Assembly: GCF_016899425.1 (NCBI RefSeq)
Contig: NZ_CP045994.1
Coordinates: 1,240,001-1,304,000, forward strand
From: Burkholderia sp. MS389
GTDB taxonomy: Bacteria; Pseudomonadota; Gammaproteobacteria; Burkholderiales; Burkholderiaceae
DNA length: 64,000 bases
Reading direction: 5' to 3'
Position 1 is the first letter of the stretch. Every line of letters starts with the position of its first letter. Shown one piece after another: positions 1-8,179 of this stretch. The notes beneath the pieces are model-generated. The model was not told the origin of the DNA, made no database searches, and saw only the letters and a list, made by a program, of their open reading frames with translations. The translations under genes were made by a program, and so were the position numbers.

Positions 1-2
1 CG

Positions 3-791
3 GAATACGGCAAGCCGGGCGTCGAATTCTTCGTGTACGGCCGCGCCGAATACCGCCGCGGCCCCGAGCCGAAGCGCTTCCCGGCACGGCAGACCTTCGA
101 GGCGAGCCGCGCAGTCGCGCATCGTCACGGGCTCGCCGAGGAAGCGACGGTCTACGCGCAACAGGATCCGGACGTGATCGACGCGGGCGTGTTCCACAAC
201 GACGTGATCTCGGTCGGCAACCGCGACACGCTGTTCACGCACGAACGCGCGTTCGTCAACAAGCAGGCGATCTACGACACGCTGACCGCCGCGCTCGACG
301 CACGCGGGGCGCGCCTGAACGTGATCGAGGTGCCCGACGCAGCGGTGAGCGTGAACGATGCGGTCACGTCGTATCTGTTCAACAGCCAGCTGCTGTCGCG
401 CGCGGACGGCTCGCAGGTGCTCGTCGTGCCGCAGGAATGCCGCGAGAACGCGAGGGTCGCCGCCTATCTCGATCAACTGGCTGCCGGCAACGGCCCGATT
501 CACGACGTGCTCGTGTTCGACCTGCGCGAAAGCATGAAGAACGGCGGCGGCCCCGCGTGCCTGCGTCTGCGCGTCGTGCTGACCGAAGCCGAGCGCGCGG
601 CCGTCACGTCGAACGTGTGGATCAACGACACGCTGTTCGCGTCGCTCGACGCGTGGATCGACACGCACTATCGCGATCGCCTCGCCCCGGAAGACCTCGC
701 CGATCCGGCGCTGCTCGACGAATCGCGCACGGCGCTCGATGAGCTCACGCAGATCCTGCGCGTCGGTTCGCTGTATGACTTCCAGCGCTGA
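3..791 (+). CDS. astB: N-succinylarginine dihydrolase, 3' part (5' end outside window)
   Basis: Hydrolyses N2-succinylarginine to succinylornithine, ammonia and CO2, the second step of the arginine succinyltransferase (AST) pathway in the cytoplasm. The reading frame is open from the first bases of the window, and only about 262 C-terminal residues of a roughly 446-residue enzyme are present. Family features visible are [10 protein letters not shown] (active-site His region), the stretch [20 protein letters not shown] carrying the nucleophilic cysteine, and a conserved C-terminus. The stop overlaps the start of astE, as expected for a translationally coupled ast operon. Identification is firm; the missing start is only a window-edge effect. 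Confidence 0.95.
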   Translation, partial: EYGKPGVEFFVYGRAEYRRGPEPKRFPARQTFEASRAVAHRHGLAEEATVYAQQDPDVIDAGVFHNDVISVGNRDTLFTHERAFVNKQAIYDTLTAALDARGARLNVIEVPDAAVSVNDAVTSYLFNSQLLSRADGSQVLVVPQECRENARVAAYLDQLAAGNGPIHDVLVFDLRESMKNGGGPACLRLRVVLTEAERAAVTSNVWINDTLFASLDAWIDTHYRDRLAPEDLADPALLDESRTALDELTQILRVGSLYDFQR

Positions 792-1827
792 GGCACGGAT
801 GCCGGCCGCCGCGCTGCTCGACGACTTCCTCGCGTTCACGTTGGCCGGTGGCGCGCCGGCCGAACGGGACGGCGCGTGCGCGGGCGGCGCGGTGCGCTGG
901 CGCTGGCTCGGCGACGGGCTGCTCGCGTTCGAACCGGCAGCCGCCGACACGGCGGCGCGCGCGAGCGTGCTCGTGTCGGCCGGCGTGCACGGCGACGAGA
1001 CGGCGCCGATCGAGCTGCTGTCGATGCTGGTGCGCGATCTCGCGGCGGGCGCGCTGCCGCTCGCGTGCCGGCTGCTGGTCGTGCTCGGCAACGTGCCGGC
1101 GATGCGTGCGGGCGAACGCTATCTCGACGACGACCTGAACCGCCTGTTCAGCGGCCGTCACGCGCAGGTGAGCGCGAGCCGCGAAGCGCCGCGCGCCGCG
1201 CAGCTCGAGGCGGCGGCCGCCGCATTCTTCGCGGCCGCGCCGGCAGGCAGCGCGCGCTGGCACATCGACATGCACACGGCGATTCGCGCATCGGTCTTCG
1301 AGCAATTCGCGCTGCTGCCGCATACGGGCACGCCGCCGACGCGCGCGATGGTCGAATGGCTCGGGGATGCACGCATCGCGGCCGTGCTGCTGCATACCGC
1401 GAAGGGCAACACGTATTCGCATTTCACGGCTGAGCAGTGCGGCGCGCTCGCGTGCACGCTGGAACTCGGCAAGGTGCGGCCGTTCGGCCAGAACGACCTG
1501 ACGCGCTTCGCGCCGGCCGACCGCGCGGTGCGCAAGCTTGTGTCGGGTGAGCGGCGTGACGTCGACGCCTCATTGCCGCGGGTGTTCACGGTGATCGATC
1601 AGATCACCAAGCAGAGCGATGCGCTGGAGCTGTTCGTCGCGGCCGACGTCGCGAACTTCACCGCGTTCGCGCGCGGCACGGTGCTCGCGCAGGACGGCGA
1701 CTACCGCTATACGGTGAAGCACGACGAGGAACGCATCGTATTTCCGAACCCGACCGTGAAGCCGGGTTTGCGCGCGGGCCTGCTCGTCGTCGATACGACG
1801 CGCGACACGCTGGCGGCGCTCGTCTGA
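775..1827 (+). CDS. astE: succinylglutamate desuccinylase
   Basis: Last enzyme of the AST pathway: a zinc carboxypeptidase-fold hydrolase that releases glutamate and succinate from N-succinylglutamate. The start chosen is the ATG at 775, inside the end of astB, giving 350 residues, the usual size. An upstream ATG at 739 only adds residues from the astB overlap. Zinc-ligand motif [11 protein letters not shown] (His and Glu), the later HIDMHTA histidine, and TLELGK with the conserved glutamate are all visible. It is the distal gene of the ast operon; the next gene is a cationic amino-acid binding protein, which fits arginine catabolism. Confidence 0.95.
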   Translation: MTSSAEARMPAAALLDDFLAFTLAGGAPAERDGACAGGAVRWRWLGDGLLAFEPAAADTAARASVLVSAGVHGDETAPIELLSMLVRDLAAGALPLACRLLVVLGNVPAMRAGERYLDDDLNRLFSGRHAQVSASREAPRAAQLEAAAAAFFAAAPAGSARWHIDMHTAIRASVFEQFALLPHTGTPPTRAMVEWLGDARIAAVLLHTAKGNTYSHFTAEQCGALACTLELGKVRPFGQNDLTRFAPADRAVRKLVSGERRDVDASLPRVFTVIDQITKQSDALELFVAADVANFTAFARGTVLAQDGDYRYTVKHDEERIVFPNPTVKPGLRAGLLVVDTTRDTLAALV

Positions 1828-2028
1828 TCGACGTGCAATCGTGCGGACCGCGCATCGTCCGGCAGTCGATTCATTTTTTGCGATGACGCCCGCCCGCTGC
1901 GCGGACGGCGCGCTTGCATATTTGCGACACCGTCTTGCAAGTTCGACGGGTCGCGCGGCGGCCGCCGTGCGCGCAGCGCAGCATCGCGCACCGGCGGCCG
2001 CTTTGCCGTATCGGGCCGCGCGGATTGG

Positions 2029-2034
2029 TACAAT
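2029..2034 (+). promoter_or_regulatory. candidate extended -10 element for the binding-protein gene
   Basis: TGG-TACAAT forms an extended -10-like element about 120 bp before the start at 2157. No good -35 lies at 16-18 bp spacing (TTGCCG is 20 bp away). The 329-bp gap after astE otherwise shows nothing I can name. Weak assignment. Confidence 0.3.
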
Positions 2035-2156
2035 CGCGGCCTTGCGGCTGTTGCGCCGCATCACGGCGCCGCGTGGGCATTGTCGGTGGCATTCGACCCT
2101 GCAATGATGCATGCGTCCGTCGTTCCGGAACATTCGAGTATCGAGGAGAACACCTG

Positions 2157-2951
2157 ATGAAGTTGGATTGGCGTAAAGTGGCCGCGCACGCGGTGGTAGC
2201 GGCATCGGCGGTGGCGGCAGGCAGCGCGTTTGCCGCGGATCTGAAGGAGATCCGGTTCGGCGTCGAGGCCTCGTACGCACCGTTCGAATACAAGACGCCC
2301 GACGGCAAGCTGACCGGCTTCGACATCGACATCGGCAACGCGGTGTGCGCGAAGCTGAAGACGAAGTGCGTGTGGGTCGAGAACGACTTCGACGGCCTGA
2401 TCCCGGCGCTGCAGGCGCGCAAGTTCGACGCGATCAACTCGGACATGACGATCACCGACCAGCGCAAGCATGCGATCGCGTTCACCGATCCGATCTACAC
2501 GATTCCGAACCAGCTGATCGCGAAGCAGGGCAGCGGCCTGCTGCCGACCCCGCAATCGCTGAAGGGCAAGCGCGTCGGCGTGCTGCAGGGCACGATCCAG
2601 GAAGCGTACGCGAAGAAGAAGTGGGCGCCGGCCGGCGTTGATGTCGTGCCGTATCAGACGCAGGATCTGGCGTATGCCGACCTGAAGTCGGGCCGTCTCG
2701 ACGCGACGTTCCAGGATTCGGAAGCGGGCTCGAAGGGCTTCCTGACGAAGCCGCAAGGCCAGGGCTTCGCGTTCGCGGGCGGTACGGTCAGCGACGCCGA
2801 GATCCTCGGCTCGGGCGTCGGCTTCGGCCTGCGCAAGAACGACGCGGCGCTGAAGACCGCGCTCGATCAGGCGCTGAAGGACCTGAAGGCCGACGGCACG
2901 ATCGACAACCTCGCGAAGAAGTACTTCAGCGTGCCTGTCACGCTCAAGTAA
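2157..2951 (+). CDS. periplasmic lysine/arginine/ornithine-type ABC substrate-binding protein
   Basis: A family 3 solute-binding protein of the ArgT/HisJ type that would capture cationic amino acids in the periplasm for an ABC importer. Residues 1-23 are a Sec signal peptide ending VAAGSAFA, followed by the fold signature EIRFGVEASYAPFEYKTPDG and the G-F-D-I-D motif. Length is 264 residues, normal for the family. The ATG at 2157 is preceded by GAGGAG (2142-2147). No permease or ATPase gene follows, so this may be an orphan component serving a transporter elsewhere. Its place directly after the ast genes suggests arginine or ornithine as ligand, but that is inference. Confidence 0.88.
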   Translation: MKLDWRKVAAHAVVAASAVAAGSAFAADLKEIRFGVEASYAPFEYKTPDGKLTGFDIDIGNAVCAKLKTKCVWVENDFDGLIPALQARKFDAINSDMTITDQRKHAIAFTDPIYTIPNQLIAKQGSGLLPTPQSLKGKRVGVLQGTIQEAYAKKKWAPAGVDVVPYQTQDLAYADLKSGRLDATFQDSEAGSKGFLTKPQGQGFAFAGGTVSDAEILGSGVGFGLRKNDAALKTALDQALKDLKADGTIDNLAKKYFSVPVTLK

Positions 2952-2975
2952 GCGCCTCGCTCGATCGCACGATGG

Positions 2976-3012
2976 TAAAAAACCGGCTGCTGATGCGGCC
3001 GGTTTGCTTTTG
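2976..3012. terminator. bidirectional Rho-independent terminator
   Basis: AACCGGC (2981-2987) pairs with GCCGGTT (2998-3004). T-rich tracts follow on both strands (GCTTTTGG on plus, GGTTTTTTACC on minus), so it can serve both the binding-protein gene and the convergent HDOD gene. Confidence 0.8.
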
Positions 3013-3044
3013 GGGAGCGAAAACGACGGGAGGCTGGCCCGCCG

Positions 3045-4556
3045 TCAGCCGGGCTGCGCGGCGAAGAACCGTCCCAGCTCGCGCGCGAGTTCGTTGAGCA
3101 CGGCCATCTCCTGCTGCGAGATCTTGCGCGCGGGTTGCGCGCCGGCCCAGTCGCCGTACAGCAGCGCGACGCTCGTCGTGCCGACGCGCACGGGCAGCAG
3201 CACGAACGCACGCGCGTCGTCGAACGCGTCGAGATACCACGCGGGCAGGCGCTTCGTCATCTTCGGGTCCTGCGCCTGCTCGATGAAGATGCCGACCGAG
3301 TTCGAGATCGCGAGATGAAACACGTCCGGCTCGAAGCGTTCGTCGAAATGCAGCCGGTCGAGCGCCGTATCGACGCCGGGGCCGAAGCCCAGGCGCGCGG
3401 CGAAGGTGCCGTCGTCGTGCCGCACGAACATCACGGTGCGCGTGAACGCGAGGCCGGCCAGCAGGCTTTCCGACGCGAGCGCGAGCACCGGCGTCAGCAC
3501 GTGCTCGGATGGCAGCGCGCGCAAGTCCGCGAGGCCGGCTTCGAGGCAGGCCTCGGGCGCGGCCTGCGCGCGCGCGATCGCATCGGCGTTCGCGCGCAGC
3601 TCGACGATCTCGCGCATCATGGTGTCGCTCGCTTCCTCGCGCGCGAGCCGATCGGCGATCTCGACGAGCGCGTCGGCCTCCATGTCGAGCTCGGCGCCGT
3701 AGTGCTGCGCGAGCGCCGCGATGCGCGCGTCGCGCTGCGGGCTCGCGGGCATGACGAGCGCGCCGGCGACGTCGGTCGAGCAGCGGCTCACCGCGCGCAG
3801 CCAGCGGATGCGATCGGCCGAGCCGTCGTCGCCAGCCGGGCCCGCGTGGCGGGCGTCACCGTCTTCGTTGTCGAACGCGTCGGCGCGGGTGGCGCGATCG
3901 TCGTCGGCCATCCCGCCGCAGATCACGTCGGGCAGCCTCCAGCGCGCGGCCGCTTCGACGCCGATCTCGTCGAAGCCGACGCCGAGCACGTCGACGCAGG
4001 CGGCCGCTTCGTCGCCGTTCAGCTCGGCCGCGCGGCGGCGGATGCGGTCCCATTCGCTGTCGAGATAGCAGACCACCAGCAGTTTGCCGACCTGGCGCAT
4101 CAGTGTGCAGACGATGGCTTCCTCGCCGCCGCGCAGTTCGGCGTGCTCGGTGAGCTTGCGCGCGACGCAGCCGGACAGCAGCGCACGGTTCAGCTCAAGC
4201 TTCGCGTCGATGCGTCGCGGCGTGCTCTGATGGAAGTGGTCGACGAGCTTCAACCCGACCACGAGATGGCCGACGGCGTCCATGCCGAGCACCATCAGCG
4301 CGCGGGTCACGGTGGTGATGTTACCGCCGAACGCCATGTACATCGCGGAGTTCGCGAGCCGCAGCACTTTCTGCGTGAGCGCGAAGTCCGACAGCACGAC
4401 GCGCACGAGCGCGGTGAAGTCGAGGTCGTCGTTCTTCATCGCGGCCATCGTCGCGCGCAGCGATTCCGACAGCAGCGGGAAATCGCCCCGCTCGTTCATC
4501 CGGGCCCACAGCTTGTCGAGCAGCGCGGTGCGGGGCAGGTATTCGGTGGTTGACAT
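3045..4556 (-). CDS. HDOD domain protein
   Basis: A 503-residue cytoplasmic signalling protein. The N-terminal half (about residues 15-215) is an HDOD domain, recognisable by the stretch LVRVVLSDFALTQKVLRLAN, the MVLGMDAV helix and the conserved histidines in the middle. The rest is a helical linker and a C-terminal GAF-like region (about 330-500). HDOD domains are non-catalytic relatives of HD-GYP and are often fused or adjacent to c-di-GMP proteins. Here the upstream gene on the same strand is a GGDEF-EAL protein 26 bp away, so the pair is probably co-transcribed. Start is the ATG beginning MSTTEYLPR; the open frame extends further upstream but only as shadow of the neighbour. Confidence 0.85.
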   Translation of the reverse strand: MSTTEYLPRTALLDKLWARMNERGDFPLLSESLRATMAAMKNDDLDFTALVRVVLSDFALTQKVLRLANSAMYMAFGGNITTVTRALMVLGMDAVGHLVVGLKLVDHFHQSTPRRIDAKLELNRALLSGCVARKLTEHAELRGGEEAIVCTLMRQVGKLLVVCYLDSEWDRIRRRAAELNGDEAAACVDVLGVGFDEIGVEAAARWRLPDVICGGMADDDRATRADAFDNEDGDARHAGPAGDDGSADRIRWLRAVSRCSTDVAGALVMPASPQRDARIAALAQHYGAELDMEADALVEIADRLAREEASDTMMREIVELRANADAIARAQAAPEACLEAGLADLRALPSEHVLTPVLALASESLLAGLAFTRTVMFVRHDDGTFAARLGFGPGVDTALDRLHFDERFEPDVFHLAISNSVGIFIEQAQDPKMTKRLPAWYLDAFDDARAFVLLPVRVGTTSVALLYGDWAGAQPARKISQQEMAVLNELARELGRFFAAQPG

Positions 4557-4582
4557 ACGGATCTTTCGGTTCGCCGCGCGCG

Positions 4583-6418
4583 TCAGGCGGCGGCGTGCAG
4601 GTGCAGCTGCTGCGCCTCGAAGCGCCGCGCGAGCTCCTCGGACGGCAGCGCCTGGCAGACGAGCCAGCCCTGGATGTGATTGCAGCCCATCTCCGTCAGC
4701 AGCTCGCGCTGCGCCTCGGTCTCGACGCCTTCGGCGACGAGCTCGAGATCCAGTGTTTGCGCGAGGCCGACCACCGCCGACACGATCGCGCGGTCGTTGC
4801 GCGACGTCAGCAGGTTTTCGACGAAACTGCGGTCGATCTTCAGCTTCGCGAGCGGGAAGCGCTGCAGATAGGCCAGGCTCGAATAGCCGGTGCCGAAATC
4901 GTCGATCGCGAAGCGGATGCCGAGACCGGTCAGCTCCTCGAGCAGCATTTTCGCGTGCGCGGGATCGTGCATCAGCAGGCTTTCGGTGATTTCGAGCACG
5001 ATGCGGCGCGGGTCGATGCCGGTCAGCGCGATCGCCTCGCGCACGCTCTGCGTGAAGCGCGGGTCGCGGAACTGCTGCGGCGACACGTTGACCGCCACGT
5101 ATTGGAGCGCGAGGCCCTGGCCGTCCCACGCGACGAGCTGCATGCACGCGGCCTTGAGCACCCAGTTGCCGAGGTAGTTGATCAGGCCGATCGATTCGGC
5201 GAGCGGGATGAAGGTGGCCGGCGGCACGAGGCCATGCACCGGATGGCGCCAGCGGATCAGCGCCTCGACGCCGACCACCGCGCCCGACTGGCTGCGCGTG
5301 ATCGGCTGGAAATGCAGCGAAAACTCGCCGTTGCGCACGCCGTCGTACAGGTCAGCTTCGAGCTTGAGCCGTTCGGCGTCGGCCGGATCGTCGACGGGCG
5401 CATGGAACGCGAGCGCGTTGCCGCCCGATGCCTTCGCCTGGGAGAGCGCGTGGTCGGCGCGGCGCAGCAGCGGGCTGTGATGCTGCGCGCGATGCGGCGC
5501 GGCGCGTTCGTCCGGATAGAGCGCGATGCCGATGCTCGCGGACAGGTGCACGGTCTGCCCCTGGAACACGTAGGGCTCGCGCACCGCGGCCTGCAGCCGG
5601 CGCGCGAGCGAATCGGCAGCATGGCTCGCCTGCGTGCGGTCCGGTGCGCCCAGCACGACCGCGAACTTGTCGCTCGCGACGCGCGCGAGCTGCTCGTCCG
5701 GCGTGACGAGCGCCTTCAGCCGCTGCGCGGTCTCGCGCAGCAGCATGTCGCCCGCGTCGTAGCCGAGCGCGCGGTTGATCCGCTGGTAGTCGTCGAGGTC
5801 GAGCAGCAGCAGCGCCGCGCAGGTGCCGTCCTCGTCGGCGGTCTGCTGCGCGCGCATCAGCGCCGGCACGAGCGCGGACAGGTTGTCGAGCCCCGTCATC
5901 GGGTCGTGGTGCATTTCGTAGGTCAGACGCGCCTCGAGCGCGCGCCACGACGACACGTCGAACGCCGCGATCGCGAAGCCGTCGACGCCGTGGTGGCGGC
6001 TCTTGAACGCGCGGACCTCGACGTCCAGCGGGTAGGTGAGCGACTTGACGATGCACATCGTCGCCTTCTCGACCTGGCCCGACCGCGCGGCGCGAGCGAG
6101 CAGGCCTTCGAGCGCCGCGGTATCCTGTTCGGCGATCAGGTCGCGCAGCGTCAGCGTATGCAGGTAGTCGCGGTGGTAGCCGATGAAGCGCAGGCTCGCG
6201 TCGGACACGTACAGAAAGCGCAACTCGCGGTCGACGTGGGCGAGGAAATCCACCGTGCCGACCGTCTGTTCCAGCCAGTTGCGCACGGAGTCGTCGCGTC
6301 GCGGCGCGACCGCGCGCGCGGGCATCAGCGCGCCGCCCGACCGAGCGAAGCGGCGCAGCGTATGCAAGGCGCTGCGCCAGGAGCCCTTGCGTGACGTCTG
6401 TTTCCTGTTGGCTTCCAT
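4583..6418 (-). CDS. PAS-GGDEF-EAL protein, probable c-di-GMP phosphodiesterase
   Basis: A 611-residue protein with a PAS-like sensor (about residues 40-165), a GGDEF domain (about 170-335) and an EAL domain (about 350-600). The GGDEF signature has decayed to ASDKF (in RVASDKFAVVLG), so cyclase activity is unlikely. The EAL domain keeps its catalytic set: EALIRW, VNVSPQQF, LEITES, DDFGTGYSS, the lysine in KLKIDRSF, AEGVET and a glutamine near the end. The most likely activity is c-di-GMP hydrolysis, possibly controlled by the PAS domain and GTP binding to the degenerate domain. The ATG of MEANRKQTS is chosen over an in-frame ATG 117 bp upstream, because the extra residues look non-conserved. 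Confidence 0.88.
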   Translation of the reverse strand: MEANRKQTSRKGSWRSALHTLRRFARSGGALMPARAVAPRRDDSVRNWLEQTVGTVDFLAHVDRELRFLYVSDASLRFIGYHRDYLHTLTLRDLIAEQDTAALEGLLARAARSGQVEKATMCIVKSLTYPLDVEVRAFKSRHHGVDGFAIAAFDVSSWRALEARLTYEMHHDPMTGLDNLSALVPALMRAQQTADEDGTCAALLLLDLDDYQRINRALGYDAGDMLLRETAQRLKALVTPDEQLARVASDKFAVVLGAPDRTQASHAADSLARRLQAAVREPYVFQGQTVHLSASIGIALYPDERAAPHRAQHHSPLLRRADHALSQAKASGGNALAFHAPVDDPADAERLKLEADLYDGVRNGEFSLHFQPITRSQSGAVVGVEALIRWRHPVHGLVPPATFIPLAESIGLINYLGNWVLKAACMQLVAWDGQGLALQYVAVNVSPQQFRDPRFTQSVREAIALTGIDPRRIVLEITESLLMHDPAHAKMLLEELTGLGIRFAIDDFGTGYSSLAYLQRFPLAKLKIDRSFVENLLTSRNDRAIVSAVVGLAQTLDLELVAEGVETEAQRELLTEMGCNHIQGWLVCQALPSEELARRFEAQQLHLHAAA

Positions 6419-6603
6419 GTTTCTCGCTGACGTGAAGGGCTGGAACCGGTTGTCCGGAAGGAATAACGGCAGACTGTGCGAAATCTTTAACGGACCGGCC
6501 CCAGGCGGCGCTGCCGCCGGCCGGATCTTCCACACGGATGTTCGGCAGGCGAACGCCCGCGTGGCCTGTATCGAGGCCGACTTTATAAGAAATGAGGACG
6601 CAG

Positions 6604-7152
6604 ATGAAGCGAAAACTGTTGCTGGGCGCCATGGCGGCGCTGGTGGCCGGCCATGCGCTCGTGGCGCAGGCGGAACTGAAGCCGGGCGCGGCCGCGCCTA
6701 ATTTCACGACGCAGGCGTCGCTGGGCGGCAAGACCTACACGTACGCGCTCGCGGACGCGCTGAAGCAGGGGCCGGTCGTGCTGTATTTCTATCCGGCGGC
6801 GTTCACGAAGGGCTGCACGATCGAGGCGCATGCGTTCGCGGACGCGGTCGACCGTTACAAGGCTTACGGCGCGACGGTGATCGGCGTGTCGGCCGACAAC
6901 ATCGACACGCTGACGAAGTTCTCGGTGAGCGAGTGTCGCAGCAAGTTCCCGGTGGCGGCCGACCCGGATGCAAAGATCATCCGCGAGTACGACGCGAAGT
7001 TGCCGGCGCTCGACCGGGCGAACCGCGTGTCCTACGTGATTTCGCCGGAAGGGAAGATTCTCTACGAATACACGAGCCTGTCGCCCGACAAGCACGTCGA
7101 GAACACGCTCGCCGCCGTGAAGGCGTGGGCCGACGCGCATCCGAAGCAGTAA
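6604..7152 (+). CDS. exported peroxiredoxin (AhpC/TSA, BCP-like)
   Basis: A thiol peroxidase of the thioredoxin fold, 182 residues. Residues 1-21 form a signal peptide ending ALVAQA, so it acts in the periplasm, unlike cytoplasmic Bcp. The peroxidatic cysteine lies in AAFTKGCTIEAHAF, and a second cysteine in SVSECRSKF could serve as resolving residue. The ATG at 6604 has GAGGA at 6594-6598; an ATG 12 bp upstream lies on the ribosome site itself and is less likely. It stands alone between opposing genes and likely removes peroxides or lipid peroxides at the envelope. Confidence 0.87.
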   Translation: MKRKLLLGAMAALVAGHALVAQAELKPGAAAPNFTTQASLGGKTYTYALADALKQGPVVLYFYPAAFTKGCTIEAHAFADAVDRYKAYGATVIGVSADNIDTLTKFSVSECRSKFPVAADPDAKIIREYDAKLPALDRANRVSYVISPEGKILYEYTSLSPDKHVENTLAAVKAWADAHPKQ

Positions 7153-7171
7153 AACGGCTGGCCCGCGCGTG

Positions 7172-7194
7172 AAAACGGCCCGTCGTGCGGGCCG
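7172..7194 (-). terminator. candidate terminator of the NAD(P)-binding protein gene
   Basis: CGGCCCG (7176-7182) pairs with CGGGCCG (7188-7194) around a 5-base loop. Read on minus, the hairpin is followed by four Ts, a short tract, so strength is uncertain. Confidence 0.4.
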
Positions 7195-7238
7195 CGGGCA
7201 CGGGAACGCGCCGCCTCCCGGCGGCGCACAGCGGGCCG

Positions 7239-7868
7239 TTATGCGCGCAGCGCCTGTTCGATCGGCACGCTGCCGCCGACGAAGCCGACGACCTTGCGCG
7301 AGATGCCGAGCTTGATCGCCTCGATCGCGGCCCATGCCACATCCTGGCGTGACACGGGCGGCGCGGGCTCGAGCCACGTGTCGGTCAGCGCGATCTTGCC
7401 GACGCCCGGATCGTCCGTCAGCGGGCCCGGGCGCAGGATCACGTAGTCGACGCCCGACGCGATCACGCGATCGTCGCCTTCGCGCTTCATCCGTGAATAG
7501 TGGTGCAGCGCGTCGGGCCCGTGCTCGGGCCGGTAGGCGGACAGCGAGCTGACCACCACGAGCTTCTGCACGTTGAACGCGAGCGCGTAGTCGGCCGCGC
7601 GGGCGACCGCATCGCGGTCGACCTGCTCCTCTTCGGTCGCGCCGTCCGATTCGGCCGAGCCGGCCGCGTAGATCACGTGCGTGATGCCCTGGAAAGCGTG
7701 CGAGAAATCGTTCGTCAGATCGGCCTCGACGACCCGTGCGCCCGCCAGCGCATAGCCGTGCCGGCGCACGAGCGCCGTGACCTCGAACTCCGGCTGCTTG
7801 AGCAGCAGATCCGCGCAGGCCTGGCCCGTCCGGCCGGTCGCGCCAATCAGCAGTACCTTCGTCGTCAT
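7239..7868 (-). CDS. NAD(P)-binding atypical short-chain dehydrogenase
   Basis: A 209-residue Rossmann-fold protein of the NAD(P)H-binding, NmrA-like/atypical SDR type. The N-terminus VLLIGATGRTGQACADLL is the dinucleotide-binding motif (GxTGxTG-like). A later VVSSLSAYRPEHGP and a YSRMKREGD stretch recall the SDR Y-xxx-K motif, shifted. Start is the ATG before TTKVLLIG, with AAGGAG upstream; the open frame reaches an ATG 27 bp earlier. Substrate is unknown. Related proteins act in redox or stress responses, and nothing nearby tells more. Confidence 0.8.
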   Translation of the reverse strand: MTTKVLLIGATGRTGQACADLLLKQPEFEVTALVRRHGYALAGARVVEADLTNDFSHAFQGITHVIYAAGSAESDGATEEEQVDRDAVARAADYALAFNVQKLVVVSSLSAYRPEHGPDALHHYSRMKREGDDRVIASGVDYVILRPGPLTDDPGVGKIALTDTWLEPAPPVSRQDVAWAAIEAIKLGISRKVVGFVGGSVPIEQALRA

Positions 7869-7970
7869 GAAACCGCTCCTTGCTCGATGCGTCATCCGTG
7901 CAGATAGGGACGGACGACCGATAACTCAAGTGTAATGTCGAATCGCCCCGACGGTGCGCACGTAATAAGG

Positions 7971-8060
7971 GGCGTACCGGCATCGGGCGTACCGGCATCG
8001 GGCGTACCGGCGTCGGGCGTACCGGCTTCGGCGTACCGGCTTCGGCGTACCGGTGCCGGG
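7971..8060. repeat. 15-bp tandem repeat (GGCGTACCGGCATCG-like), about 5-6 copies
   Basis: Units start at 7971, 7986, 8001, 8016, then a 14-bp copy at 8031 and a degenerate one at 8045. The core GCGTACCGG is invariant in the first five. The array lies in the 311-bp gap between divergent genes, about 120 bp before the NYN gene start. A translation of it would give GVPAS repeats, but no ribosome site supports a gene here. Confidence 0.85.
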
Positions 8061-8179
8061 TACCGGCGTTCATTCGTTCACACGGATGCGGGAATGACGC
8101 GCCGACCGGCTATCATGTGCGCGATGCATTTTTCGCCGCTACGCGTGCATCACGCGTCGGCCCACCGGTTGGAGTACAC

